A stretch of DNA of 64,000 bases from contig OY735212.1 of the NCBI GenBank assembly GCA_963457665.1, positions 57,449,038 to 57,513,037 on the forward strand, read 5' to 3'. The position numbers were made by a program, and so were the translations under genes. The DNA is from Thysanoteuthis rhombus. Taxonomy: Eukaryota > Mollusca > Cephalopoda > Oegopsida > Thysanoteuthidae. Below the pieces are notes generated by a model. That model did no database searches, was not told where the DNA came from, and was given only the letters and a program-made list of their open reading frames with translations. Below are positions 39,140-51,010 of the stretch, one piece after another (the stretch's first letter is position 1; every line of letters starts with the position of its first letter).

Positions 39140-39480
39140 ATAAATTGGTAAAATGATCATTGGAAGATGAGGAAAAATTTATGAGAAAAACAGGTGTTAC
39201 ATCTCAAAATTTTTCATCATCATATGGGCATGCTCTGATGCATTTTGATGGTTGCCAGCCACCTTTTTCAAAGAAGTTGCAGTGATTGGAGAGAAAACTG
39301 TATCATGTTTACTTGTTTGAGATTTTAGGAATGAAATGGGGATATTTCTGTGTTGTAGGTTGTTTAGTAGGACAAGTAGGGGTGTTTGTTTCTGTGTCTT
39401 TGAGTATCAGGCTGGTGTGAGAGGAGGGGTCAGGATTAAAATAGTCAGTTTCCAGGAAAGTTTGTTTGACTGCAGTTTTT
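39140..39480 (+). repeat. 39-kb module, copy 1 (direct)
   Basis: It pairs with 39740-40050 in inverted orientation. One frame reads LPATFFKEVAVIGEKT, closely parallel to LPASFFKELAVVAEKT in copy 2, then diverges with stops and frameshifts. The function of this peptide is not recognised. Confidence 0.7.
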
Positions 39481-39562
39481 TTTTAGAACAGAGGTTGTGT
39501 CTAGAATTTCATGGGTAGGTGCTGACATGTATGGAGCAGGGTGTTGGTGGGGTTTTTTGTTT

Positions 39563-40050
39563 TTAATCTTTTTGGTTGATGGTGGGCGAGACTTCTTTCT
39601 CTTTTCTTAAAGGGGTGGTATGTGTACTCATACTATTTCTTGGAGGGCCTTTTGTGATTCCTTGTATGGTTATGTTGTAATGTATATTTTTTGTGTGATA
39701 CTGTTTCAAAATTGATGCATTTGCAAACTTTTTATTTTGAAACAGACCCTTCCTCTCATAGACCCCTCTTATTTTAGACCAACTTGACTCTTGCCTACAG
39801 AAATGAAAAAACTCCTCTCCTTCCACTTCAACTGAATAACCCACTACACAGGAATATCTTCTTTTCATTCTCCAAATCTCAAACACATAAACATCAGTTT
39901 TTTCTGCAACTACTGCAAGTTCTTTGAAGAAGCTGGCTGGAAGCAATCAAAATGCACCAGAACATGCCAACATGATTATAAAAATTTCCAAGATGTAACA
40001 CCAGTTTTTTCTTAAATTTCTCTCCACCTTCCAATCGTCATTTTACTAAT
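39563..40050 (-). repeat. 39-kb module, copy 2 (inverted) with 127 aa open frame
   Basis: The minus-strand ORF 39946-39563 starts MLPASFFKELAVVAEKTDVY and continues with VVGYSVEVEGEEFFHFC and SKIRGVYERKGLF, then a basic low-complexity tail. The first 90 residues are the part shared with copy 1, so it could be a remnant of a transposon protein or of a duplicated exon; caatcaaa-ct-ccag just before could be an acceptor. It is flanked outside by tctgtcagatcacctcacat, matching the flank of copy 0. No known domain was recognised. Confidence 0.5.
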
Positions 40051-40103
40051 ATTCTGTCAGATCACCTCACATCCATCCAACAAACAAACATATATTTATA
40101 TGT

Positions 40104-40780
40104 ATATAGTGCCATTATTATTGGCACGCTTAAATTTTTTGTATAACCTGTACAATATCTTCCATGATAAATGGAAATATACATGGAAATATATGAAGTT
40201 TGTATCATCCAAATATTACAATAGGATGTCAAAATTGATTTAGCAAAAAAACATTATTTTCCAACTTATATGTAATTCAAAGAAGAAATAGAAAATATGA
40301 TCTTGACAGTGTTAATGCCATCTTGCCATAATATTTTATTGCACCTCTTTTGGCAATGATGACTGCTTCAAAATGTTTCTTGTAGCCATCTGTCATTGGT
40401 AGTTTCTGCCACTCTCCCTTTTGTGACTTCTTCAAGCTAATGAATGTTTGCAGGATTCCTGTGGTGTGTGGTGTGTATTGAATCCATAACTCTAGAGTCC
40501 TATTCTTAACAGAGATTTGGAATCGAGATAAGGACTCATTGCTTGCCAATGTAAAACATTCTATCTTTCCTTTTTCAACCATTCTTGAGTGCTTTTGGAT
40601 GGATGCTGTAGTTTTTTTATCATGCTGGAGCAACTATGATCTTCAGACCGAACCTAGTTTTCTTACACTGGGTGGCACAATTTGCACAATCTCCTGATAA
40701 TCCTCTGATATGGTCAAAGCAGCCCCCATGCACAGCTGTAAGTAGAATCTTCTTTCTTTTTTTTCAAGCAAAAGTCAAAG
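40104..40780 (-). mobile_element. Decayed Tc1-like transposon (transposase C-terminus and one terminus)
   Basis: The minus ORF 40633-40277 carries transposase C-terminal features: a QHD block matching QxDNDPKHTSK, PSKSTQEWLKKE in a neighbouring frame, and EWQKLPMTDGYKKHFEAV plus AKRGAIKY, equivalent to the EWxKIP...RxxAVIxAKGGxTKY end of Tc1 transposases. Upstream, TAVHGG lies in another frame. The terminus tagtgccattattattggca at 40109-40128 with a TA-rich flank is typical of this group. At least two frameshifts are present and the N-terminal DNA-binding part is missing. It is inactive. Confidence 0.75.
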
Positions 40781-41298
40781 AGAACCTCCATAGCTTATTA
40801 CAACATCATCCAAGTATAACAGTATCCTGATCATTGTCCTATACTGAAAAAGTGCTAGGTAGACCAATAAAAAAAATCACTTTAATTTGTTACTCATAAA
40901 TTCATTAGTTTATCTCAAACTGATATTTATCAAGTTGGTCCAAAAAAACAGTTTTTCATAGTATGGACAATATAAATACCAAATTCAATTTTGTATTTCA
41001 GGGGTATTGAAGATTTTCAAGTGCTCTTATCTGAAATCCATTTTTTTTTCATTCTGAAATTAACAGCAAACATTAATTACAAACATTTTTTTCAAAATCC
41101 AGTAAGATTTCACGATAGCATCCAACATAAATTTTAGAACAGGCATTATGTGGTCCAACAACTCCCACAAGTACATTCTGAATCTGACAACAATTGTTTA
41201 TGAATTTACCATCTAAACAGAGTGACTGATAGTGCTAAGGTACCATTTTTAACTTTTCAGGATGTGGGAGAAGAAGAGCAGAAGATATCAGTGCTAAA

Positions 41299-41433
41299 AA
41301 CTGTAAGTATAAAATATTATCAGTGCTTGAAAAGATGGAGTTACTGGAAAAATTGAATGAAGGAACTTCTATAAAGAGTTTGTGTGAGTACTATGGAGTC
41401 GGATCATATATTATGTATGATTTAAAAGAATAA
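41299..41433 (+). mobile_element. Pogo/Tigger-like transposase fragment (HTH N-terminus)
   Basis: A 44-codon open stretch reads KYKILSVLEKMELLEKLNEG then TSIKSLCEYYGVGSYIMYDL and a stop. It matches the CENP-B-type N-terminal helix-turn-helix pattern (K..IL..LEKGES...LA.EYGVG.STI.DI). The rest of the transposase is absent or unreadable. No termini were found. Confidence 0.65.
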
Positions 41434-41566
41434 AAAGAGCAATTTTTTTATATTAATGACATAAAAGGTTTTCGAAAGGACAATTTCTGTAGACCTGCAA
41501 TGGCCAAGTCCCAAGCTCATCATACTAAAGAGGTTCATCCTAGAATACACAAAACCAACTCATTTC

Positions 41567-41990
41567 TTCATTATTGAACAACTGTAGCCATCAAAGGTGG
41601 CAAAGTGTTCTATCCTTATTCTATATATGTTTGCATGCTCCAGTGCTATTGGCATACTGTTTTGTCTATAGACTTGCAAATTGGTATCAGGACTCCATTA
41701 GACACCTTCTAAAGATATTGGAAAAAAAGACTTTTTCGACCTATTTTGGGTCTTATTTTGACAGGGACATTAATAACATCTATACTCTCCAGAATCTAGA
41801 TGTTTCTAATTGTTTTTTGCTTTATTTTAGATGTTTTCCAGCAGGAAATGCCAGCAATATCATAGATAGAATTTATTCTGACCATGTATATCCTTCGATG
41901 GAATTTTTTAACATGATTACAAATTTTGATGTTACGGTCCTTCAGTTACTGACTGTGATGGCAAGTTTCTTTCTTTTTCATTTCTATTAC
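41567..41990 (+). repeat. Repeat E copy 2 with exon-like segment
   Basis: It aligns with 21470-21844. After the polypyrimidine-ttttag at about 41830 the open frame reads CFPAGNASNIIDRIYS then DHVYPSMEFF. The 190 aa ORF 41574-42146 reads through this and the preceding intron-like part, so its N-terminal half is unlikely to be real. Protein family not recognised. Confidence 0.6.
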
Positions 41991-42975
41991 ATTTTTATTT
42001 CATTTCAGAGCTGCATGCTGCCTGATGTCAGATGCTATCTAGATCTTCAAGAGAGAATACAGAGAACTAGAAGTGGTCGTTTTTGCTGTTGTTGTATAAA
42101 TGTAATTTCAGTGTTAGCCATTTTTAATTCACTATTTCAGGATTAGCTTCAATAGTTTTTTCTCCCCTGTTCTTCTGTCTTCTGCAGCAGCAGTAAGCCA
42201 CACAAGTCTTATCTTCTGACTTTTCTAGCCGTTGCTTTCTGAAAGATTTTATAAATCTTCTTTGCATCTTAAAAAAGCAACAATCAAATATCCTTTATAG
42301 TAACAAGTTGCACAATTCAAAACACGAACCTATGATTTGTTCTAGCTTTTTGCTCTCTATTTTAACTTTTTTCTGATTTCATGAACATTTTGGATTTCTC
42401 TTTATTTTGTGTTAGATTCTGACTTTTTGAATCGATTCTGGACTTTATTTTTACAAACTTCCTGTTCATGCCTTTATTTCTGTTCACCATTTTTATCATT
42501 TATATTTCTATTTATCTTAAGCTTACTATAAATCATTCCAATGTTTTATGTCTGGATGTTCTTTCAGTAAAAGACTCACCTCTACAAGACGCTTATTTTT
42601 CTGTACACTATTGTCAAAATGTGAAGAACAACAGAAGCGAAACGTATTTTTTCCGCTGAACAAGTGCCAACATCTTTATGGATTGTCAAAGATTGCTTGA
42701 CTATCCAAGAATATTTTATTTCTATTATTTTTCTGTCGATATCTTATGCCTCGATCAATATTAAACAACAAATGAGAAAAGTCTTCTTCCTATATACTTA
42801 TTTTCATTCTCCTTCTTTTCTCTTTGTCTTTCACTCACAGATATGAAGAAATATTTTTTCAGGGGAAGACATTGATTACTTTTAAAGAAATGCCTGAAAC
42901 TATTTGAGAAAGGAAATGTCTCATGGCCATTACCAAATTGTGTACTAAAGATACCTACTGCCTTAACTGCAAGAG
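41991..42975. other. No recognisable feature
   Basis: T-rich sequence with short ORFs only. Confidence 0.4.
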
Positions 42976-42979
42976 CTCT

Positions 42980-43103
42980 AGCACTAGGATCATCATCAGC
43001 AGCAGCAGTAGCAGCCTTTCAGTGTCCATTGTTGAACATGGACCTCTCCCAAGATTTGCCAGATATCTCTATCATGGACGTTGCAGAGCCAAAATTTTGA
43101 ATT
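42980..43103 (-). mobile_element. LINE family 1 extreme 3'-end fragment
   Basis: It has a catcatcagcagcagcagtagc tail (trinucleotide, altered), then gtccattgttgaacatggac, agatttgccagatatctcta and catggacgttgcagagcc. Confidence 0.75.
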
Positions 43104-43215
43104 GAAAGTTAAGATAGGTGATAATAAAGAATCTTTACAATTCATAAGATAAAGAAATCAAGACATGTTTCAAATTAGATATTATTGTTGAATTTTTTTT
43201 CCACTGATGAAGAGA

Positions 43216-43630
43216 TCTAGTTAACCCTTCAATAGAAACTATCACATGACCAATGTCTTTTGGCAGCATGTTGTGTTGGGAGTGATTAATCAAGAAATTG
43301 GAATGAAGGATGATCAATGAATGTTACTTTCCACACCTTTGGTTCGATCACTGAAAAACTAATCACTGATTTAGCATAAACATACGTTGTGAAGTGACCC
43401 CCCCCCTACAAACCTATTCAGGGGAGAATTGAAAAAAACATTTTTTCTAAACATAATGAATGGTAATTGTTAAAAATGTAAACCCTTTAGCTCCATTGGA
43501 GCAGCCTTAATATGTAATACCTACATACATACATACATACATACATACATACATACATACATACATACATACATAGCCAGCCAGCCAGTCCAACTTGAAA
43601 ACTGACACTTTTGGCTGACAGTTTCTAATT
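43216..43630 (+). repeat. Repeat A copy (+), near full length
   Basis: All blocks from ccttcaatagaaactatcac to gctgacagtttctaattg are present. The cataca part has expanded to about 14 CATA units (43519-43575). Confidence 0.9.
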
Positions 43631-45870
43631 GTGATTCTCTATATCTTGTCTATGTAGCAATAGTTTAGACCTTAGCCATTTAATTAGATGTAAATCATTT
43701 AATTGACTCAGCAGCAAAGAAGCAGAATAAAGACCAGCTGATCTGATGTCCCAAACACAATTGGAGACTTCCTGCCATTAATTTACCCACAAGGAATAGT
43801 CTGATTTCAAACTAAAGATATTGTCTAAAATGTCTGCTCTGAAAATAAATCTATACTATAATTATGTACAATGTTCCATGAATTGTTTGAACTAATATCC
43901 TAATAGACTTACTTGAAACTTTCAAGATAATAAATGTCTTTACAAATTATGGAATTCTAATGTTTAATAAGTCAGATAGGACCGGAAATTTACTTGCTAG
44001 GTCTATTACAAAAACAAATTGATTTTTTCTCTCAAAGAATTTTGAAATACTGTAATAGTTTACCATTTTATGTAAAAAAAATAGTGCAAGTATAAATGAC
44101 TTGAATAATAACTTAGATAAATTTAGATCACAAGGGATAAAAAATTGGAGAGGGCAATTTTTGGAGTTATCAGAAGAAATAAATATAGAAGAGTTTAGGA
44201 AAAAGAAATAAATAGAATGTGTAGAGTGTATGTTCTTCTGTACTTGTTATATCATGAATATTATTAAGTTTCATACATTTTTATGACTTGAATCCATATA
44301 TATTTCAGTGTTGAATATGTATTAGAGGCATTTTCATCTTATAAATAAATAAATATTGTTTGAAATCAGAATATTCTTTTTGGGTATGTTAATGTCAGGA
44401 AGTCTCAAGCTAATGCATTTCTCAAACATTCTCAGGTATATAATCTATTCAGAAGAGGGCTGCTGTTATAAAATCCAGATTGGTCTGGACCTGAGTGTTG
44501 GAAATTTTTGTAGGTAAAATTGATTTTTCTCCCAGTTATACTTACATTATACTGAGGATATCAATAAATAGCAAATTTTAGTACACTATAGAAAGAAAGA
44601 CAAAAGATTCCATTTGTTTTTTGAGTTATGATGTTCCAGAGAAGTTTTGGCTTATTAAAAACTTTTTTATTGGTCCAATGGCTCTTCAATGGTCCCAAAA
44701 TAATGACGACAGTGTTCATAACAACCAGATTAACCAATTAGGACCAGGATATTTTTGTGTAACATTATATTGGTGGGATATCTCATTGACAACTCGAGTA
44801 CAATTTCACTGCCTCCTTCTCCAACTATGGCTTAAACCACTATCCGATTGACTGCTAGAGTGAGAGGACCATGGGCAAAAGATTTCTGCACCATCTATGC
44901 ACTATCTTGAATATCTATTCAAATCAGTGTTAGAATAAGAGAACCAAGAACAAAGAAATATCTTGTCACACTCCAGGAACATTCTCTCAAGATATCTTGT
45001 CAGCCAATGCCAACTGCTGCTACTGGAAATTTTCATAGTGCAATACAAGTCTTCCATAATATTAGATCCATTTGTCTTTTTTACTTATAATCAATGATAC
45101 AAGCAGAGAATGGTTGCTTTGGTAATTGATTTAGTCTATTGTTTCCAGTTCAACAAAAGTGTTCAGCATTTTAACAGCAGAGCATGGAACATAGAACAAA
45201 TACTGGTTATAACCATCTCATAATTTCAAATTTTCTAATAATTCTTTTGATAAAATTATTTGTTTCTTTTCTTCCATCAGATGAGATAATTCACATATGT
45301 TTTTTAACTTATGATGAATCATGATACAAAAATATCCTCGAAAGCCATTATTTTCCTGATTCTTTCAAAGTAAATAGTTTTCTACTTGTTCAGAGATCAT
45401 GAAATGTAATTCCAAACATAACATATTTCCTTCAATGTCAAAAAGCTATTTCACATTTGATTAACTACATTCTGGAAAAACTATGTACAAAACTAATATG
45501 GCTACCATGTATGATCAATAAAACCGTCAGCTTGGAAGATGAAAGTACATTATCAAAATACTTTCAGAAAGAAATAGTATCTTTTATACCTACATAACAG
45601 AACTACTAAGTATAATGAGAATAGTATCTGTATTTAGCATTACTAATAAATTTTAAAAGAATATTCATTTTCATTTAAATATTCAGTTAATCAGTTAATG
45701 TTAAAAATACTTGATGGTTATTTGTTCAACTTTCTTTCACATTCTTTTTGCCATTGAACTTGATAAGAATCAGAGTTAAAATATTCTAAAAAATGAATTA
45801 AATGTTCAAACAAAAAGAATTGTCAACATCTTTCAGAAGGAGAAAGTATTTAAGTTGTATTTTTAAACTA
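43631..45870. other. Intronic stretch without recognisable genes
   Basis: AT-rich. A 76 aa ORF (44621-44851) has no motif. The block tcaagatatcttgtcagcca near 44992 echoes 21125. Confidence 0.45.
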
Positions 45871-46249
45871 CAGATTGTGTTGGGCATGGTGAACTGGAAA
45901 AAAAAATTGAAAAAGGAGTAATCAATGAATAAGTCACTCTTCTCACCTTTTGTTTGGGCAGTGATCACTGAGAAGTTTGAATTTTGAAAACAGAGTTAGG
46001 CAAAACCAGGGATCAATTTAGCATAAAATTACAATCTAAATTGAACCCCTTCCAAAAGCCTATATGAGGTGATTAGGAGAAAAAAAGTAAGTTTCTTGTA
46101 GACATAATAAGGGGTAAATGTTTGAATTTTCAGCACTTTAGCTCCATTGGTGCAACCTTTATGTATGATACATACATACATATATTAGCCAGACTGACTT
46201 GACAACTGAAGAAACCTATATTGACAGTTTTGGTTGATGGTTTCTAATT
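45871..46249 (+). repeat. Repeat A copy (+), 5' end missing
   Basis: It enters at the gttgggcatggtgaactgg block and ends ttggttgatggtttctaatt, one of the clearest 3' ends. Confidence 0.88.
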
Positions 46250-48175
46250 ACTAGAATTTTAAATATTCACTTATAATTCATATTCATGTTTTAAAATAAA
46301 AGATTAGCAACAAATATTTTTGGTGCAGCAAAATCTATGAGGATAGTATTTTAAAACTGCAGACTATAATAAGAGACCTATGGATTCAAGGTAGCTACAT
46401 GGATCATTCCAAGGTCTTTAAACATTTTCCGTCAAATAATATCAGATTATCAGATTAAGAGATGCGCACAATTAAAAACAAATCTATTTTTGTCTCATCC
46501 ACAATTTATGTTTTTTATATTAAAATTGTTATTTTTCAATTAGTTAATTTAACTAACTTCATCTGTATAAGCATGATTATTTTGTGGCAGATTCAAGTTG
46601 ATCTTTAGCAAATAATGAATTTAGTTTTTCTCTCATGGCAGTAATAATAATGAGCTTGGAATCCAGAAATAATGTGACAAAGAAAAAAAGGAAAAAGAAA
46701 GAAGGAATTGAATTACCGAAACAGTTGAGTAATCTGAATGCTCAATGGGAAAGATAATCACAAATATCAAGGTTTCAATGAAGCAGAATAAGATGAAGGA
46801 AAATGCTAGCAAAGAATAATCAGTTAAACCTTATGAGCTAAACTTGGAGGCATCAACTTGATTAAAGGAATAAATGCCTCGACAGTTTCCATTGGGAAAT
46901 AATCGGAACCCTCCTTGAACAGGACAACAAGGAAGTTGATGACAAGCATAAAACCATGCAACCAAGAGATGATATCGATGGAATATGTGTGACATGGAAA
47001 GTTGGGTGGGAAAGGGCTCATCAGCATTAAAGATTGTCTCAATTCTGTTATTGAGTGACTTGTGGACTATACAAGGAAGACTAATGAAAGATTATCAGTC
47101 AAAATTTTGTACTAGAACAGGAAAATGAAGAGAGGAACTGGAAATTCCAAAACAAGAAGTCAAAAACAAAAGGGAATTACAGATGAAGATAAAGAAGAAA
47201 GAAATCAAATGTGATTCAGAACAATGTCATAAGAACCAATAATATAAAAGCCAAGATGGACAAGACATAGGAGAATAGCAAATGCAAAATGTTCATCAAT
47301 AAAGAGTAGATTGTCAATTACATGCCACAAGTTGGCTTAAGAAGAGTATAGAAGCTTGGAAGGATGATCCATTTGGAGCTGTGCAAATGGCTAAGATTTA
47401 ATCACACAAACCAATGCTATCCATACAAACCAGTTGAAGAGGGATTGGATTAAAATGGATCGGATCACTGCATCAGTGCCATAATTTTTTTAAAGCTTGA
47501 TTAATTATTTTAAATCTTATCCATCATTTATAATTCTTCTATTTATCAAAATGAAATATATTTATACAGGTGTTAGTTTTCATTGTATATGAGTGGACAG
47601 GGAAGCAATACTTATGCCCTACCAGCAAACGATCACTCAGCTGTTCCTCTTATTGATATGGTCATTGTCTTTATTTCTGGTCATCCTTATCATGATTATC
47701 TAGACCATAAAAAACTTTGCCACGTGGAAATTATGAATTATTTTCCCAGCAATATTTACATCCTATTGAAAAAAAAAAGTTTCAATTCTTTCCTTTTTTT
47801 TTTGGCCTAGATATTATTCAGAACTACTATTCAGGAAAGAAGGAATTCTGATTATTTTAAGATGTGAAATTCTGTTATTCTTTGCTCAAAACCAATCATC
47901 TCAAGTTTTATAAACATCCTGGTTTGCTTAGTAAAACACTTTGGGAAAGCATTATCCACTTTGGTAATTCCCATGACATATTAATTCCAAATTATTGAAC
48001 ATTTCATACTGAAATGAATGCTAATAAAATAATGTAGTGTTTATTTGTACCCGAGGGATATGCTTATCATAAGAGCTTGTAGTTCATGGCTAGAATAAAC
48101 GTATGAAATATCTTCATGCCTCATTGAGCTTATAAATTCTATAATTGTTATTGCAGCTGGAGAACTATTACTTAC
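46250..48175. other. Intronic stretch just after the zinc-binding exon, nothing recognised
   Basis: It contains an A/G-rich part (46670-46720) and a 72 aa minus ORF (46824-47042) without motif. Confidence 0.45.
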
Positions 48176-48297
48176 CTTATTGTTTGGTTCATAGCCATTA
48201 ACAGAGTACGGATACATAAGGTATTTGCCTTTTGACATCAGTGAAGATGGGGAACAATCTCCTGAGGATGGATCATGCTCACTGCCCCAGTTGTGGC
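48176..48297 (-). CDS. ADAM17: ADAM17-like metalloprotease exon: second half of zinc-binding site
   Basis: This internal exon has 122 nt: 2 nt finishing a split Gly codon, then 40 codons. The acceptor (tttttttgcag) ends at 48298-48299 and the donor is gtaagt read from 48175 down. Translation starts HNWGSEHDP, which continues a metzincin site (HELG-HxxGxxHD), so the second and third zinc-ligand His and the Gly are here and the first His with the catalytic Glu should be in the preceding exon. It goes on to [11 protein letters not shown], the Met-turn region, and ends NNK at phase 0. ADAM17/TACE has MYPxxVxG...NNK at the same place, while ADAM10 has MYARATSG, so ADAM17 is the better match. The enzyme is a membrane-anchored sheddase that cleaves ectodomains such as TNF and EGFR ligands; that function is inferred from the family. 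No exon ending in HEL-G was found between 48.3 and 64 kb, so the upstream part is probably beyond the window. Confidence 0.88.
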
Positions 48298-48530
48298 CTG
48301 CAAAAAAACAAAGTTTTCATTACATTCTTCGGAATCTGTATTCCTAAGAATGTCAGGAAAGGAATTTTTAAGAATCAGTTAGCTTACTTTTGAACAACAT
48401 CAACAAACAAAGAGATATTTTTCTATTATGTCTTCAATAATCATATCAGAATAGGAAAGGCTCATCATTCCAGTGAAAGATAAGAGTTTTTACCAGAAAA
48501 CATTTTTATCTCTCAGGCGTTGATGAAAAA

Positions 48531-48920
48531 CAGGTCGGGTTAGTCCCTTGATAGAAACCGTCACATGACCAACGTTTTTTAGCAGCATGCAATGTTAGGG
48601 ATGATAAACAAAAAAATTGGAAAAAAGGGTTGATCAGAGAATAAGTTACTTCTTGCACCTTTTTTGAGCAGTCGTCACAAAAAAAGTCTTACTTTTCAAA
48701 AAAACACCTAAACTAGGGGATGTCTTTAGCATAAATCTACATTGCAAATCGAAACCCCACTACAAACCTATTTGATAATACATTTCAAAGAACGACATAA
48801 TAAGGAGTGAATGTTTAAATTTTCGGCTATCTCTAACTATATTGGTGTGCCCATACATAGTCGCACCAATTTAAAAACTGAGAGAAACTTATGATGACAG
48901 TTTTGGTTGATTGTTCCTAA
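48531..48920 (+). repeat. Repeat A copy (+), near full length
   Basis: It starts caggtcgggttagtcccttg with tagaaaccgtca, and ends gacagttttggttgattgtt. It lies about 235 bases upstream (5') of the zinc-binding exon on the minus-strand gene. Confidence 0.88.
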
Positions 48921-49389
48921 TACTGTATCACAGTTGACTTGATTAAGATCAAAAAAGTGAATTGCTAGTTTAGGAAAAACAAAAATAGCTAGCCAAGTGT
49001 TTATAGAGAAGCTCACACATACTTCATTTGAAGAGTAACATAAAAATAAATAGGGATCACTGATGGTTCATTGTGATCCATTAAACACAAAATGCCTAGA
49101 TACACTGTCTGTCTGATGTAATACCTGTATTAGGACTGAGTGGCACTGTATAACTGATAAAAAATCAAGTGGTAAAAAGATTAAAAATCTATGTTGCGAG
49201 TATGATCATGCCTTCCAAAAGTTCAATCTTGAGTCAGGTACATTTCGATTGAATGTTATGTCATTCTATCTACTAGCAGGCCCAGATGGGGAACAGGAGA
49301 TCCAGAACCCCCTCCTTCAAGACTGACCCCTTGAAATTGGTGCTGAAATAAAGAGAAAACAGTGACGATGGGAGGATGGGGAAGACGGA

Positions 49390-49690
49390 ATACAATTTTT
49401 TTTTTCCAAATTGTGACACCTCACCAGAGGCACAACTTAGATACATAAGTTGCAAACCTGTGTTGCCAATTTGGCACTTTTCCCACTAAATTTAACAGTG
49501 CAAAAATCCAATGAGTAGCAATTTGTGCTGATTTTTACCTATTTTTAGCTATGTAAATGGTCATAAAATGGCTAACAATGTTTTCAGTATATTTTGGCTT
49601 TTTTCACACTTTTTCAATGTTGGTTTAGCATGAAAAAAATTTTCTGAGTTTTCAACATTACCTGGACCCCTCCAGACATTTTTGACCAGG
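49390..49690 (+). repeat. Repeat F copy 1
   Basis: Shared blocks with 50580-50870 (inverted) and 60990-61200 are tgttgccaatttggcac, tagctatgtaaatggtcata, ttttggcttttttcacac and a terminal C/T-rich ggacccctcc. It is weakly conserved and no coding content was seen. Confidence 0.5.
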
Positions 49691-49949
49691 CCATGACACA
49701 GATTCTACCCCAGAAGGATTGCAGATCTATAGAGAGTGAGGAAAATAATTGAGCTGCAAATAAGTTTTTTATTTTGATTGAGTGTAGTGAGATGTCTACT
49801 GTAATATTGTTTATGAAGAAAATATCAAAAGTGTCGTATACAATGTAAGTATAGAGATTAAGAAGAAACCATAGATAGATCTCTAAGTTTCAAGGTAAGC
49901 TGGATGGACGATAAAAAAGTTATATATGCTGTGGTGATGGAGTGCTAAC

Positions 49950-50235
49950 AACATGAAATAGTTAATTATGGACAGACTATAAAAAGGAAATACTTATTAT
50001 AAACAACATGAAACAGTTAAAAGTATTGACTATAAATAACATGAAACAGTTGAAATTATTGACAACAAATTGAAAGCATTGATGATAAACAATATGAAAT
50101 AGTTGAAAGTATTGATTATAAACAATAAGAAACAGTTAAAAGTATTGACTATGTACAATGAGAAATAGTTAAAAGTATTGACAATCAGTTGAAAGTATTG
50201 ACTATAAACAACATGAAACAGTTGGAGGTATTGAC
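49950..50235 (+). repeat. Minisatellite, unit about 33-37 bp
   Basis: The unit tattgactataaacaacatg then aaacagttgaaag repeats about seven or eight times with point changes and short units. The 83 aa minus ORF (50030-50281) is its translation (repeating NTFNYF) and is not a gene. Confidence 0.93.
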
Positions 50236-50579
50236 TGTAAATCATTATGTTTTGTGTCAAGATTTCCTTCCAGCTGAGCAACCTTGTAAAGAAGGCTGAA
50301 AATAATTGGGATAAAGAGAATTACCAGATAATTCTTTCTTTTTTTATCCCTACATAAATCATTTCTTTTCTTCATGTCTATTTCTCATGGCAACTATAAT
50401 TGTATTCCAAGGTTTCACTTACGCATCTCATATTTCAGTCAAGTTAATGCTAGAAGAGAATGCCTTCACTCCAAAAATGAGAATGGACAAAACTATTGAG
50501 ATACCTTTGAATATAAGCAAAGAGGATCACAGGAAGTTGAGTTCCCACAGAAAAAAAGAATCAAAAATAGCATAACCTC

Positions 50580-50870
50580 CCAGTGTTGCTAGGCCCCCAC
50601 CAAATTTTCTTACCGTAAATCAACCTCAAAAAAGAATTAAAAAATGCCAAAACGTGCATAAAAAAGCAGCTTTTTATGGCTATTTTAATAGCTTATAACT
50701 GCTAGAAAAAAGCTAAAAACTGGCTGAAGTTGCCAGTGGAAAAAGCATTGAAATTTGCTTAAAAATGGTGTTAAATGTTGAATTTTCATGCTGCCAAAAC
50801 AACAAACACGCTAAATTTAGCATGATAAATTGGTAATACTGCAACCAACTTGGATAAAGGCAAATAACAC
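50580..50870 (-). repeat. Repeat F copy 2, inverted relative to copy 1
   Basis: Reverse complement shows attaccaatttatcatgc, tagctattaaaatagccata, ttttggcattttttaatt and gtgggggcctagcaac. With copy 1 it brackets the minisatellite. Confidence 0.5.
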
Positions 50871-51010
50871 TAAGTTGTTGGATTTATTTTACATCGTTGA
50901 GGAAAATCCCAAAAGTGAAAGATTGACTAATGTAATTACATTTTTTGCAGATTCAATGCTAATAGGGATATAATTCATTATAATTTGAAATTTTCAAGTT
51001 CTTAACAACA

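Noticed and set aside
41574..42146. 190 aa plus-strand ORF, the longest in the window
   Set aside because: Its first half lies in the intron-like part of repeat E, and the frame is not conserved there in the second copy. Only the stretch after ttttag is of interest.
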